This document shows positions 22,255 to 31,522 of a DNA stretch of 64,000 nt, one piece after another (the stretch's first letter is position 1; each line of letters starts with the position of its first letter). The position numbers and the translations under genes are program-made. Source of the stretch: Tessaracoccus palaemonis (GTDB lineage: Bacteria > Actinomycetota > Actinomycetes > Propionibacteriales > Propionibacteriaceae); assembly GCF_019316905.1 (NCBI RefSeq), contig NZ_CP079216.1, forward strand, positions 1,054,001 through 1,118,000, written 5' to 3'. Under the pieces are notes generated by a model. That model ran no database searches. It was not told where the DNA came from and saw only the letters and a program-made list of their open reading frames with translations.

Positions 22255-22968
22255 ATGGAAATGCGTGAATACGGTGCCGTGCTGTTCGATCTCGACGGCG
22301 TGCTGACACCCACGGCCGAGGTGCACATGCAGGCGTGGAGCGACATGTTCAACGCCTTCCTCGCCTCCAGGGGGGTCGAGGCCGACTACACGGACGAGGA
22401 CTACTTCCGGTACGTCGACGGCAAGCCCCGCTACGACGGGGTCCGCGACTTCCTCGCCTCCCGCGGGATCGAACTCCCGCTCGGCACGCCGGAGGACGCA
22501 CCGGAGCTCGAGACGGTCTGCGGGCTGGGTAACCGCAAGAACGACGCCTTCAACGCGGTGCTCGAGCGCGACGGCATCGCGCCGTACCCCGGCTCGCTGG
22601 CGCTGGTCGAGCAGCTCGCCGCGGACGCGGTGCCGATGGCCGTCGTCTCGTCGTCGAAGAACGCCCCCGCTGTGCTCGAGGCGGCGGACCTGACTGACTT
22701 CTTCCCCGTGATCGTCGACGGGAACGTCGCGCACGCGGAGAACATCGCCGGCAAGCCCGCCCCGGACACCTATCTCCGCGCGGCCCAGCTGTTCGGCGTC
22801 GACCCCGATGACGCCATCGTCGTCGAGGACGCCGTCTCCGGCGTCGCCGCCGGCGCCGCCGGCGGCTTCGCCCACGTCGTCGGCGTCGACCGCGGCGTCG
22901 GCAGGCAGGAGCTGCTCGATGCGGGTGCCGACATCGTGGTCGCCGATCTCGGGGAGCTGGTGCGATGA
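22255..22968 (+). CDS. HAD hydrolase, beta-phosphoglucomutase-like
   Basis: 237-aa haloacid-dehalogenase-family protein with the nucleophile and acid/base aspartates in FDLDGVLTPT (Asp12, Asp14). It has a helical cap, SSSKNAP (motif II), the lysine in GKPAPDTYL (motif III) and VVEDAVSGV (motif IV). It fits beta-phosphoglucomutase, which converts beta-glucose 1-phosphate to glucose 6-phosphate. The next gene encodes a GH65 phosphorylase that releases beta-glucose 1-phosphate, and the two overlap by 4 nt (ATGA), strongly supporting that role. The ATG is 7 nt after TAGGCT (22242-22247), probably leaderless; ATG 22261 is the alternative. A trehalose-6-phosphatase-like role is less likely. Confidence 0.87.
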   Translation: MEMREYGAVLFDLDGVLTPTAEVHMQAWSDMFNAFLASRGVEADYTDEDYFRYVDGKPRYDGVRDFLASRGIELPLGTPEDAPELETVCGLGNRKNDAFNAVLERDGIAPYPGSLALVEQLAADAVPMAVVSSSKNAPAVLEAADLTDFFPVIVDGNVAHAENIAGKPAPDTYLRAAQLFGVDPDDAIVVEDAVSGVAAGAAGGFAHVVGVDRGVGRQELLDAGADIVVADLGELVR

Positions 22969-25472
22969 TCCGCGAGGTCTCGTCCGACCCGATGGACCGC
23001 CTCCGGTTCCCGGCCGACGAGTGGCGCCTCGTCGAGATCGAGCCGATCGAGGGCGACGTCGGCACCACGGAGACGCTGTTCTCGGTCGGTAACGGCTATC
23101 TCGGCATGCGCGGCAACCCGGAGGAGGGCCGCACCAGCTACGCGCACGGCACGTTCATCAACGGCTTCCACGAGACGTGGCCCATCAAGCACGCCGAGGA
23201 GGCCTTCGGCTTCGCCCACACCGGGCAGACCATCGTGCATGTCCCCGACACCAAGCTGATGAAGGTCTACGTCGACGACGAGCCGCTCATCATCAACGTC
23301 GCCGACCTCGACTCCTACGAGCGGGCCCTCGACTTCCGCGAGGGCAGGCTCACCCGCGACATCGTCTGGCGCACCCCGGCCGGCAAGCGCGTCCAGATCC
23401 GCACGTCGCGCATGGTCTCCTTTACCGACCGTCACCTCGCGCTGATGCAGATCGAGGTCACGCTCCTCGAGGGCGACGCGCCCGTCGTCATCGCGTCGCA
23501 GATCGTCAACCGGCAGGACGGGTACACCGACTACCGGCGCCCCGACAGCTCCGTCGAGGGCTGGGACCCGCGGCGCGCCGCCGGCAAGCTGGCCGAGCGG
23601 GTGCTGATCCCGCAGATGAAGTGGCAGCACGGGAAGCGCACCGTCATGGGGTACCAGGTCGCGCGCTCCGGCATGACGCTGGCCGTCGGTGCCGACCACT
23701 ACATCGACACCGACAACGAGTTCGAGACCGTCAGCTCCGTCGAGGACGACCTCGGCAAGGTGGTCTTCCGCGTTAACGCGCGCGAGGGTGTCCCCATCAC
23801 AGTGAGCAAGGCCGTGGCCTACCACACGTCGCGCGGCGTCCCCTGCAACGAGCTCAACGACCGCTGCCGCCGCACGCTCGACCGCGTGCAGGAGCACGGC
23901 TTCGAGCACTTCTACATCCAGCAGCAGCAGTGGCTCGACGAGTTCTGGCGCGAGAGCGACGTGGAGATCGAGGGCCAGCCCGCCATCCAGCAGGCCGTCC
24001 GGTGGTGCCTGTTCCAGCTCGCGCAGGCGACCGCCCGCAGCGACCAGCTCGGCATCCCCGCCAAGGGGCTGAGCGGCTCCGGCTACGAGGGCCACTACTT
24101 CTGGGACACCGAGATCTACCTGGTGCCCTTCCTGATCTACACGTCCCCTCGCGTGGCACGCAACGTGTTGCGGTTCCGCGTCGGCCTGCTGCCGCAGGCC
24201 CGGGAACGCGCTCAGGTGATGTCACAGCGGGGCGCGCTGTTCCCGTGGCGCACCATCAACGGCGAGGAGGCGTCCGCGTACTACGCGGCCGGCACCGCGC
24301 AGTACCACATCGATGCCGACGTCGCGTTCGCCTTCGCGAAGTACCGCGACCTCACCGGCGACGAGGGGTTCATGTACCGCGACGGCGCTCCGGTGATGGT
24401 GGAGACCGCCAGGCTGTGGGCGGATCTGGGATTCTGGCGCTCGGACAAGGACGGCTCAAGGTCGTTCCACATCCACGGCGTCACCGGCCCCGACGAGTAC
24501 ACCGCCGTGGTCAACAACAACATGTTCACCAACGTGATGGCGCGCGCAAACCTCCGCAGCGCCGCGATGCTGATGCGGGAGATGCAGGTCGCCGACCCCT
24601 CAGCCTACGAACGGGTCTGCCACTCGCTGCTGCTCACCGAGGACGAGATCGAGGAGTGGGAGCAGTGCGCCGAGAGCATGGTGGTGCTGTTCGACGAGAC
24701 GTTCGGCATCCACCCCCAGGACGAGAAGTTCCTCACCTCCGAGCTGTGGGACCTCGAGAACACGCCCGACGACAAGCGTCCGCTGCTGCTCAACTACCAC
24801 CCGCTGGTGATCTACCGGTTCCAGGTGCTGAAGCAGGCCGACGTCGTGCTGGCCCTGTTCCTGCAGGGAGACCAGTTCACCCGCGAGGAGAAGAAGGCCG
24901 ACTTCGAGTACTACGACCCGATCACGACGGGCGACTCGACGCTGTCCGGCGTCGTCCAGTCGGTGATGGCGGCCGAGGTCGGGTATCACGACATGGCCGT
25001 GCAGTACTTCCTGTCCGGGCTCTACGTGGACCTCGCCGACCTGCACTCCAACGCCCGCGACGGAGTCCACATCGCCTCGACGGGTGGTGTGTGGAATGCG
25101 CTGATCTACGGCTTCGCCGGCATGCGTGACCACAACGGGGAGGTCACCTTCGATCCGCGGCTCCCCGACGACTGGCCGTCCATGACGTTCCCGCTGGCCA
25201 TCCGCGGCTCGCGCATCCGCGTCCGGCTGGAGGCCGAGCGGATCACCTTCACGCTCGAGAAGGGTGATCCTGTCGAGGTGTCGGTGCGCGGTGAGGCCGT
25301 CGTCGTGGGGGCCGACCTGCCTGTGTCGGTCGAACTGCACGGCCAGGGTGGACGGCTGCAGTCGCTGCAGGGCAGTCACCCGCTCATCGGCGGCCGCCGC
25401 CCGGACGGGTCGGTGATCCAGGCGGTCGTGCCGGAGTCGCACCCGCAGGAGACCGTGGTGGACGAGGGCTGA
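22965..25472 (+). CDS. Glycoside hydrolase family 65 disaccharide phosphorylase
   Basis: 835-aa GH65 enzyme (maltose, trehalose or kojibiose phosphorylase type), which cleaves an alpha-glucoside with phosphate to glucose and beta-glucose 1-phosphate. The N-terminal beta-sandwich has VGNGYLGMRGNPEEG. The (alpha/alpha)6 catalytic barrel contains YFWDTEIY and the catalytic acid Glu511 in HGVTGPDEYT. The GVVQSVMAAEVGY and ASTGGVWNALIYGF segments and a short C-terminal sheet complete the family layout. It lacks a signal peptide, so it is cytoplasmic. It overlaps the HAD gene at its start and the next gene by 1 nt at its stop, forming an operon. Substrate choice among alpha-glucosides cannot be read from the sequence alone. 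Confidence 0.92.
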   Translation: MIREVSSDPMDRLRFPADEWRLVEIEPIEGDVGTTETLFSVGNGYLGMRGNPEEGRTSYAHGTFINGFHETWPIKHAEEAFGFAHTGQTIVHVPDTKLMKVYVDDEPLIINVADLDSYERALDFREGRLTRDIVWRTPAGKRVQIRTSRMVSFTDRHLALMQIEVTLLEGDAPVVIASQIVNRQDGYTDYRRPDSSVEGWDPRRAAGKLAERVLIPQMKWQHGKRTVMGYQVARSGMTLAVGADHYIDTDNEFETVSSVEDDLGKVVFRVNAREGVPITVSKAVAYHTSRGVPCNELNDRCRRTLDRVQEHGFEHFYIQQQQWLDEFWRESDVEIEGQPAIQQAVRWCLFQLAQATARSDQLGIPAKGLSGSGYEGHYFWDTEIYLVPFLIYTSPRVARNVLRFRVGLLPQARERAQVMSQRGALFPWRTINGEEASAYYAAGTAQYHIDADVAFAFAKYRDLTGDEGFMYRDGAPVMVETARLWADLGFWRSDKDGSRSFHIHGVTGPDEYTAVVNNNMFTNVMARANLRSAAMLMREMQVADPSAYERVCHSLLLTEDEIEEWEQCAESMVVLFDETFGIHPQDEKFLTSELWDLENTPDDKRPLLLNYHPLVIYRFQVLKQADVVLALFLQGDQFTREEKKADFEYYDPITTGDSTLSGVVQSVMAAEVGYHDMAVQYFLSGLYVDLADLHSNARDGVHIASTGGVWNALIYGFAGMRDHNGEVTFDPRLPDDWPSMTFPLAIRGSRIRVRLEAERITFTLEKGDPVEVSVRGEAVVVGADLPVSVELHGQGGRLQSLQGSHPLIGGRRPDGSVIQAVVPESHPQETVVDEG

Positions 25473-26770
25473 TGACTGTCGAACTGTCCGGCGCCGCCCC
25501 CGAGGTCTTCGACTCGCGCATCACCACCGACGTCGTCGAGCTCGTCGGCTCGGGCAGGCTGCGGCGCCTCGGGATCGAGTTCGGGCAGGGGTGGCTGACG
25601 CCCCGCGAGTCGGCCGACGGCGTCGGCATCGACGTCGAGCACGAGATCGGGGCAAGGGCCAGCGTCCGGATCCGTCCCGGGCGTCGCGTGCGCATCGAGC
25701 TGACTGTCGAGTCCATCGTCGAGGACGTCATCACCGTCCACGGCCCCGTGATGTGGGTCAGCGGTCAGCACGAGCCGATCAGCTGGCACGCGGGGGCGAC
25801 TGCCGAGATCGTCCTGCCATCGGAGCACGGCCCGGGGCTGCTCACTCAGCGTCGCGGCATCTCGACGCCCGGCGGCGAGCCGGGCATGTCCTACCCGCTG
25901 GACGAGGAGCTGAGCCTCCGGCCGCGCCAGGCCATGAGCGCGGCCTGGACCTATGAGGCGTTCCCCGGCGGTCTGCTGGACGTGCCGGCCGAGCCGGGGT
26001 GGCTGCCGCTCGTGCGGCACGTGCCCATTGGCCGCGCCGTCGAGATCAGCGCCCCGGACGGCCTCGTGCAGCTGGTCGGCGACGGCACCGTAGAGGACGT
26101 CGACGGCGAGTTCGAGGTCTACCCGCCGGAGGGGCTGACCGCCATGGAGGTGTGGGGCCCCGGCGGCCGCACGCTCGTGGAGGTCGGCGCCTACGAGGAC
26201 CTCGCCGTGCTGCGCCGACGGCTCGTCGACGAGCAGGGCTCCGACGATGTGTGGGCGTACGTCGCCGCCCGATCGATCGCCGAGGGACCCTTCAGCGACA
26301 GCGTGCTCGATCGGATCGACTGGGCCCTCGGCGGCTATGAGGAGGAGCCGACGGCCTGGTCGGTGTGCGCCGCCCTGCTCGCCAGCCACGTCGGCCTGCC
26401 CTTGACGGAGCAGGCGCAGCGCGGAGCGGCGGAGGTGCTGTCGCGTGGGGGAGTGGACGACGCACTCCTGCTCGCCCTGCATGGTCTCGCGCCCGCGGAA
26501 CTGCTCACGGGCGGGTGGCCCATCGGGGACTTCGGCCAGCGCGGTCTCGAGGCCCTCGCCCGGTTGAGCTACGGGCGGATCCACACGGACGGACGCCGCG
26601 AGCGTGGCCGCGACGTCGCCGTCGCGCGGTTGTATGCGGCGGGCCTGGGGGAGACGGAGCGCGGCCTGCACGCGGCTGCCTGCGCCCAGGGCGCGGAGGG
26701 ACGGCTGATGTGCATGCTGACCACCAGACCGGATCCCCTTGACCTGGCCTGGCTGTCGGTGGGTGCGTAG
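25472..26770 (+). CDS. Unknown protein coupled to the GH65 operon
   Basis: 432 aa, family not recognised. Residues 1-230 are rich in predicted beta strands (ASVRIRPGRRVRIELTVESI; VEISAPDGLVQLVGDGTVED) and resemble a sugar-binding or beta-sandwich fold. Residues 240-425 are helical and Ala/Leu-rich. There is no signal peptide or membrane segment. It shares a TGATG junction with the GH65 gene (25470-25474), implying translational coupling and a role with the phosphorylase/phosphoglucomutase pair, perhaps in substrate handling; this is inference. It ends 37 nt before the convergent DUF222 gene. Confidence 0.82.
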   Translation: MTVELSGAAPEVFDSRITTDVVELVGSGRLRRLGIEFGQGWLTPRESADGVGIDVEHEIGARASVRIRPGRRVRIELTVESIVEDVITVHGPVMWVSGQHEPISWHAGATAEIVLPSEHGPGLLTQRRGISTPGGEPGMSYPLDEELSLRPRQAMSAAWTYEAFPGGLLDVPAEPGWLPLVRHVPIGRAVEISAPDGLVQLVGDGTVEDVDGEFEVYPPEGLTAMEVWGPGGRTLVEVGAYEDLAVLRRRLVDEQGSDDVWAYVAARSIAEGPFSDSVLDRIDWALGGYEEEPTAWSVCAALLASHVGLPLTEQAQRGAAEVLSRGGVDDALLLALHGLAPAELLTGGWPIGDFGQRGLEALARLSYGRIHTDGRRERGRDVAVARLYAAGLGETERGLHAAACAQGAEGRLMCMLTTRPDPLDLAWLSVGA

Positions 26771-26807
26771 GTACGCCGCCGACCGCGAAGTCGAACGACC
26801 TGCCCGG

Positions 26808-28247
26808 TCAGGGCCCGTTCTCGGACTCGGTCCCCCACAGGGTGACCCGGTAGCGGTAGCCGAGGGGGCTGATCCAGTACGCCACACCCGGCGACGGCTG
26901 GTAGAGCTTCCACGAGCCGGCGGTCTTGGCGCGGTGGGCGCGGCGACGCACCGGGAACAGGTTTCCGATCCGCGTCTGACCCTTCGTCCAGTGGGCACCG
27001 TGTTCGAAAGTGACGGTGTGGTCGATGTCGAGGGAACGGCTGTCGCGGTCGGAGAACGGGAACATCTCGGTGGGGAAGGCCAGCCGGACGGCCTCGCGCA
27101 TGCGCGGGCTGGGCCGGTAGCCGTCCTGGGGCGGCAGCTCGGGCAGGTCGATGACCGGGCGTACGGCGATCCCGACACCGTCGCCGCCGATGCCCTCCCC
27201 GAGCAGTTCGGCCAGCAGCGCAGTGGTGATGTGCCCGGCCCGCTCGATGCGGGCGGCCCCGGTGAGCCCGCCCACCGTGTCGGCGTTGATGTGCACGACG
27301 ACCTCCACCTGGGGCCGCAGCTCGGCCGGGTCGACCGTGATGGTGCCGCACAGCTCTCCGTGGCACACGGGCACGTCCTGCTCCTTGTCCGCCTCGGGGG
27401 TGGGCTCGGCGCCGGCAGGCAGCCGGTTATCGGCGGGCACGCTGGCGCCGTCGGTCGGCAGGAGACGGGTCTCGTGGGAAGACGCCTCGTCGATCAGGGC
27501 GGGCTGTGCCGCCCCCTGGAGGAGTCTCAGCGCGTAGGCCGGGTGGGCGAGTGCGCCGACGGCCTTGGCCCGCAGCTGATCCCGATCCAGGTCCGGGTGG
27601 GCTTCCCCGAGCAGCTCCGCCATCCGGTCGAGCTGCGCGCTGAAGTACAGGCCGTCGAGGGAGTCCAGCTTCCCGGACAGAGCGGAGACGCCGTCCTGCG
27701 CCGGCCACAGCCACACGCCGCGGCCCTCCCTGGCCTTGGCCTCTGCCCGGGCCGCGGCTTCGGCGTCGACCTCGATGATCAGCTGCTCCGCCAGCTTGAG
27801 CGACCCTGAGTAGGTCAGGCGGTGCTGGAGTCGCAGCCAACGGCGCGACACCTCCGCGGCCGACTCCTCGGAGAGGGCGTGGCAGCGGTGCGCGACCGCC
27901 AGGGCGCGGTGCGCGTCGACCTCCAGGGCCTGCACGGCGTCGTACAGGGGGCGGTGGCGGTGCTTCAGATCGAGGGCATCCGCCAGCTGACCGTTGGCTG
28001 CGTGCTCGGAACAGCCGAGCAACGGACCGATCTCGAGCCCGACGAACTCGGACACCAGCGGCGTCCCCGCACCGCCGAACCTCGTCAGCTGCGAGGCGAG
28101 GGCCTCGACCACCTCGTCGAACTCGACCTCATAGGCCTCGGCCAGCGTGCAGAGGAAGCCGATCCGGTTGGCGTCCGCCTGCCGACGGGCGTGCAGGGAC
28201 GCGCGCAGCCCCTCGGCCGCCTCCCTCGCGATCTCCTGCTTCCCCAT
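26808..28247 (-). CDS. DUF222/13E12-family protein with C-terminal HNH endonuclease domain
   Basis: 479 aa. The N-terminal two thirds match the DUF222 (13E12 repeat) layout common in actinobacteria: a helical domain with VDAHRALAVAHRCHALSEES and LDSLDGLYFSAQLDRM. The C-terminus has an HNH-like core: DIDHTVTFEHG, GNLFPVRRRAHRAKT and a terminal WISPLGYRYRV strand. Such proteins occur in many near-identical genomic copies and are often linked to mobile DNA; a nuclease role is inferred from the fold. The ATG at 28247 is 6 nt after a minus-strand TAGCCT (28259-28254), suggesting a leaderless transcript. It is divergent from ltrA. Confidence 0.88.
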   Translation of the reverse strand: MGKQEIAREAAEGLRASLHARRQADANRIGFLCTLAEAYEVEFDEVVEALASQLTRFGGAGTPLVSEFVGLEIGPLLGCSEHAANGQLADALDLKHRHRPLYDAVQALEVDAHRALAVAHRCHALSEESAAEVSRRWLRLQHRLTYSGSLKLAEQLIIEVDAEAAARAEAKAREGRGVWLWPAQDGVSALSGKLDSLDGLYFSAQLDRMAELLGEAHPDLDRDQLRAKAVGALAHPAYALRLLQGAAQPALIDEASSHETRLLPTDGASVPADNRLPAGAEPTPEADKEQDVPVCHGELCGTITVDPAELRPQVEVVVHINADTVGGLTGAARIERAGHITTALLAELLGEGIGGDGVGIAVRPVIDLPELPPQDGYRPSPRMREAVRLAFPTEMFPFSDRDSRSLDIDHTVTFEHGAHWTKGQTRIGNLFPVRRRAHRAKTAGSWKLYQPSPGVAYWISPLGYRYRVTLWGTESENGP

Positions 28248-28331
28248 GTTCCAAGGCTAGGCGTCCCCACCGACAAAAAGAACTGGTGCACGAATCCTGT
28301 GGATAACCCTGCGTGCACTAGGTTCTGGGCC

Positions 28332-29561
28332 ATGGAGCTGACACATCGCGTGAAGCGAATGTCCGGTCGCGACCCGCACGAGGCGCACCGCGCGGCCACG
28401 CCGCTGGAGCTGCTGTTCGACCTGACCTTCGTCGTCGCCTTCTCGCAGGCCGCCTCCCAGGCGGCGCACTACTTTGAGCTCGGCCACGTCTGGACGGCGC
28501 TGATCGGCTTCTCCATCGCCGTGTTCGCCGTCACGTGGGCCTGGATCAACTTCTCGTGGCTCTCGTCGGCCTACGACACGGACGACGTCCCGTTCCGGGT
28601 AGCGACGTTCGTCCAGATGATCGGCGTCATCATCGTCGCGCTCAGCCTGCCGCCGTTCTTCCACTCGCTGGAGGAGGGGGAACACGTCGACAACTCCGTG
28701 ATGGTCGCGGGCTACGTGCTGATGCGCCTGGTCACCGTCGCGCTGTGGCTCCGGGCCGCCGCGCACGATCCCGACCACCGGACCACCTGCCTCACCTACG
28801 CGGCCGGGGTCGGCATCGTGCAGGTCGGGTGGGTCGTCGTCATCTTCGTGAACCCGCCCATCTGGGTGGCGCTGCTCCTCATGGTGGGTCTGGTCGTGTG
28901 CGAGCTGCTGGTGCCGTGGATCGCGGAGGGGAGGGCGAGGACCCCGTGGCACGCGCATCACATCGCAGAGCGCTACTCCCTCCTGGTGATCATCACGCTC
29001 GGCGAAGTGATCGTCGGGACGGTCACGGCCGTCTCCGCCGCGGTCGAGGAACACGGCTGGAGCCTGCAGGCGGTCGCGGTCGCAGCCGCGGGAACGCTGC
29101 TGGCCTTCGGGATGTGGTGGGCCTACTTCATCGTGCCTTGGGCCCGGATCCTGCACCGGCACCGCGACCGGGCCTTCGCGTTCGGGTACCTCCACATCCC
29201 GCTGTTCGGCGCCATCGCCGCCGTCGGCGCGGGGCTGCACGTCGCGGCGCTGAGGATCTCCGGGGAGGCGCACGTAGACGACACCTTCGCGCTGCTCACG
29301 GTCGCCCTCCCGACCGTCGTGTTCGTCGTGATGCTGGCGGTGCTCTACGACGCGCTCGTGCGCCGCGTCGACGGCCTGCATCTGCGGATGTTCGTCGGCG
29401 CTGTGGTTGTGGTGGGGGTAGCAGTCGTCGTGTCGCTGGCCGGGGCCGGGCTGGGCGTGACGCTGCTGATCACGTCGCTCGCCCCGCTCGTGGTGGTCGT
29501 CGGGTACGAGGCCGGCGGGCACCGCAAGGCCGCGGCCGACCTGGTACGCCTGGACGCCTGA
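28332..29561 (+). CDS. ltrA: LtrA family membrane protein (low temperature requirement A)
   Basis: 409-aa integral membrane protein of the LtrA family, first described in Listeria as needed for growth in the cold; the biochemical function is unknown. The N-terminal family signature TPLELLFDLTFVVAFSQAA is intact. About 10-12 hydrophobic segments follow, with the conserved WAWINFSWLSSAYDTDD and HHIAERYSLLVIITLGEVI motifs. The ATG at 28332 lies 7 nt after TAGGTT (28319-28324), probably leaderless. The last 850 bp (28713-29562) are repeated almost exactly at 30669-31518 as a truncated copy, so this is the functional parent or sibling. Confidence 0.92.
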   Translation: MELTHRVKRMSGRDPHEAHRAATPLELLFDLTFVVAFSQAASQAAHYFELGHVWTALIGFSIAVFAVTWAWINFSWLSSAYDTDDVPFRVATFVQMIGVIIVALSLPPFFHSLEEGEHVDNSVMVAGYVLMRLVTVALWLRAAAHDPDHRTTCLTYAAGVGIVQVGWVVVIFVNPPIWVALLLMVGLVVCELLVPWIAEGRARTPWHAHHIAERYSLLVIITLGEVIVGTVTAVSAAVEEHGWSLQAVAVAAAGTLLAFGMWWAYFIVPWARILHRHRDRAFAFGYLHIPLFGAIAAVGAGLHVAALRISGEAHVDDTFALLTVALPTVVFVVMLAVLYDALVRRVDGLHLRMFVGAVVVVGVAVVVSLAGAGLGVTLLITSLAPLVVVVGYEAGGHRKAAADLVRLDA

Positions 29562-29562
29562 C
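28713..29562 (+). repeat. Parent copy of an 850-bp near-identical duplication
   Basis: The 3' part of ltrA matches 30669-31518 at a constant offset of 1956 bp, with no indels and only scattered substitutions (clustered near 28950-28980 and 29390-29450). Homology begins sharply at TACGTGCTGATG and ends at the stop codon. Confidence 0.93.
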
Positions 29563-29651
29563 AAGCCGCGATACGAAACCCCAGGGGCAACATTGTGGGT
29601 AGGCTGTGAGGAACCCAGCCAGGCAGCCTGGTGCCGACCCGAGGAGTCGCG

Positions 29652-30614
29652 ATGATGCGTTCACTACCGATACGGAGAGCGTTGGCGGCCGTGCTGGCCG
29701 TCCTCGGTTACCTTGCCCTCGTGGCCTGCTCCGGCTCCGGCTCCGGCGCCGGGTCGGGGTCAGACTCGGCAGCGGTCGAGCCGGCCCGCGACGGTGCGCT
29801 CAACATGCCGGCTGACGACACGGACGACTCGGGGGGCGAGGAGTCCGGTGCGATGATCATCCGGACCAAGACGATGAGGCTGGAGGTCTCGAGCACCGCC
29901 GACGCCGTCGACCGGGTCCGTGAGATCACGCGCAGCCATGAGGGCACCGTCTCCAGCATGCAGGTGGCATCCGGCGACGAGTGGATCTATCACTACGACG
30001 AGACAGGCGCCATCGTCGGCGACGGCACAGCGGTGCGAGGCTGGGTGACGGTGCGGGTGCCGACGGACTCCTACGAGGACTTCGTGGCCGAGGTCGGTGA
30101 GCTGGGCACCATCAGATACCAGAGCGAGTCCACCGACGACGTCACCCAGGACCACGTCGACATGTCAGCGCGGCTGGCGAACCTCAAGGCCCAGGAGACG
30201 CGGCTACGCGAGTTCTTCGACGCCGCCAAGGACGTCGATGACATGCTCGCGATCGAGGAGGAGCTCGGCAGGGTCCGCGGCGAGATCGAGTCTCTCGACG
30301 CCCAGATCACCTATCTCGAGCGCCAGGCGGCCATGGCGACCGTCTCCGTCGAGCTGGTGGAGCCCGACGACATCGTCACCCCGGCGGGGGAGTCGTGGGG
30401 GTTCGCCGATGCGATCACCTCTGGCATCCGCGGCGCGGCAGCGGTGCTGACCGGGGCACTCACGGTGATCATCGCCAGCGCACCGGTCTGGCTGGCCGGA
30501 CTCGCGGTGCTCCTCGTCGTCCGAGCCGTTCGCCGGCGACGACGCGCGGCCCCGCCCGCGCCAGAGGTGCCGGAGGAAGAATCGCCGGAGGATGAGCCGC
30601 CCCACTCCTCATAG
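29652..30614 (+). CDS. DUF4349 domain lipoprotein with C-terminal membrane segment
   Basis: 320 aa. The lipoprotein signal peptide has lipobox LVAC (Cys about residue 28, in YLALVACSGSG), followed by a Gly/Ser/Asp-rich linker. A DUF4349 domain follows: IIRTKTMRLEVSSTADAVDRV ... WVTVRVPTDSYEDFVAEVGELG ... QDHVDMSARLANLKAQE. A coiled-coil (residues 165-220, ETRLREFFDAAKDVDDMLAI...) and a membrane helix near residue 260-290 precede a basic, then acidic C-terminal tail. The function of the domain is not known; it sits outside the membrane. GAGGAG (29641-29646) lies 5 nt before ATG 29652. It falls between the two ltrA copies. Confidence 0.88.
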   Translation: MMRSLPIRRALAAVLAVLGYLALVACSGSGSGAGSGSDSAAVEPARDGALNMPADDTDDSGGEESGAMIIRTKTMRLEVSSTADAVDRVREITRSHEGTVSSMQVASGDEWIYHYDETGAIVGDGTAVRGWVTVRVPTDSYEDFVAEVGELGTIRYQSESTDDVTQDHVDMSARLANLKAQETRLREFFDAAKDVDDMLAIEEELGRVRGEIESLDAQITYLERQAAMATVSVELVEPDDIVTPAGESWGFADAITSGIRGAAAVLTGALTVIIASAPVWLAGLAVLLVVRAVRRRRRAAPPAPEVPEEESPEDEPPHSS

Positions 30615-30642
30615 TGGACTCCCTCCGCCCGAAAGCCGAGCG

Positions 30643-30668
30643 TGGTCGGGGCGACAGGACTCGAACCT
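30643..30668 (-). repeat. 26-bp fragment of the 3' end of tRNA-Pro (att-like direct repeat)
   Basis: This stretch is identical to 34722-34747, the T-arm, acceptor 3' strand and encoded CCA of tRNA-Pro(TGG). It lies in the same orientation, and identity breaks immediately on both sides. The rest of the tRNA is absent. It abuts the truncated ltrA copy exactly at 30669. A tRNA 3'-end duplicate at the far side of an accessory segment is the classic footprint of integrase-mediated insertion. Confidence 0.9.
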
Positions 30669-31517
30669 TACGTGCTGATGCGCCTGGTCACCGTCGCGCT
30701 GTGGCTCCGGGCCGCCGCGCACGATCCCGACCACCGGACCACCTGCCTCACCTACGCGGCCGGGGTCGGCATCGTGCAGGTCGGGTGGGTCGTCGTCATC
30801 TTCGTGAACCCGCCCATCTGGGTGGCGCTGCTCCTCATGGTGGGTCTGGTCGTGTGCGAGCTGCTGGTGCCGTGGATCGCGGAGGGGAGGGCGAGGACCC
30901 CGTGGCACGCGCACCACATCGCAGAACGGTACTCACTGCTGGTGATCATCACGCTCGGTGAGGTGATCGTCGGGACGGTCACGGCCGTCTCCGCCGCGGT
31001 CGAGGAACACGGCTGGAGCCTGCAGGCGGTCGCGGTCGCAGCCGCGGGTACCCTGCTGGCCTTCGGGATGTGGTGGGCCTACTTCATCGTGCCTTGGGCC
31101 CGGATCCTGCACCGGCACCGCGACCGGGCCTTCGCGTTCGGGTACCTCCACATCCCGCTGTTCGGCGCCATCGCCGCCGTCGGCGCGGGGCTGCACGTCG
31201 CGGCGCTGAGGATCTCGGGCGAGGCGCACGTCGACGACACCTTCGCGCTGCTCACGGTCGCCCTCCCGACCGTCGTCTTCGTCGTGATGCTGGCGGTGCT
31301 CTACGACGCGCTCGTGCGCCGCGTCGACGGCCTGCATCTGCTGATGTTCCTCGGTGCCGTGGTTGTGGTGGGGGTCGCCGTCGTCGTGTCGCTGTCGGGG
31401 GCCGGGCTCGGCGTCACTCTGCTGATCACGTCGCTCGCCCCGCTCGTGGTGGTCGTCGGCTACGAGGCCGGCGGTCACCGCAAGGCCGCGGCCGACCTGG
31501 TACGCCTGGACGCCTGA
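30669..31517 (+). pseudogene. 5'-truncated second copy of ltrA
   Basis: Encodes residues about 128-409 of LtrA, nearly identical to the intact gene at 28332 and reading to the same stop. The first 127 residues, including the LELLFDLTF signature, are missing and replaced by the tRNA-Pro fragment. An open frame from a GTG at 30642 would give MVGATGLEP before joining LtrA sequence; those residues are translated tRNA and not a real N-terminus. Substitutions between copies are mostly silent or conservative (RMFVGAV/LMFLGAV, SLAGAG/SLSGAG), so the frame may have been under selection before truncation, or the duplication is recent. Confidence 0.85.
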
Positions 31518-31522
31518 CCTGG

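Noticed and set aside
30642-31517. A genuine 291-aa protein beginning MVGATGLEP
   Set aside because: The first residues are translated tRNA-Pro sequence; the frame is a truncated ltrA without its conserved N-terminus.
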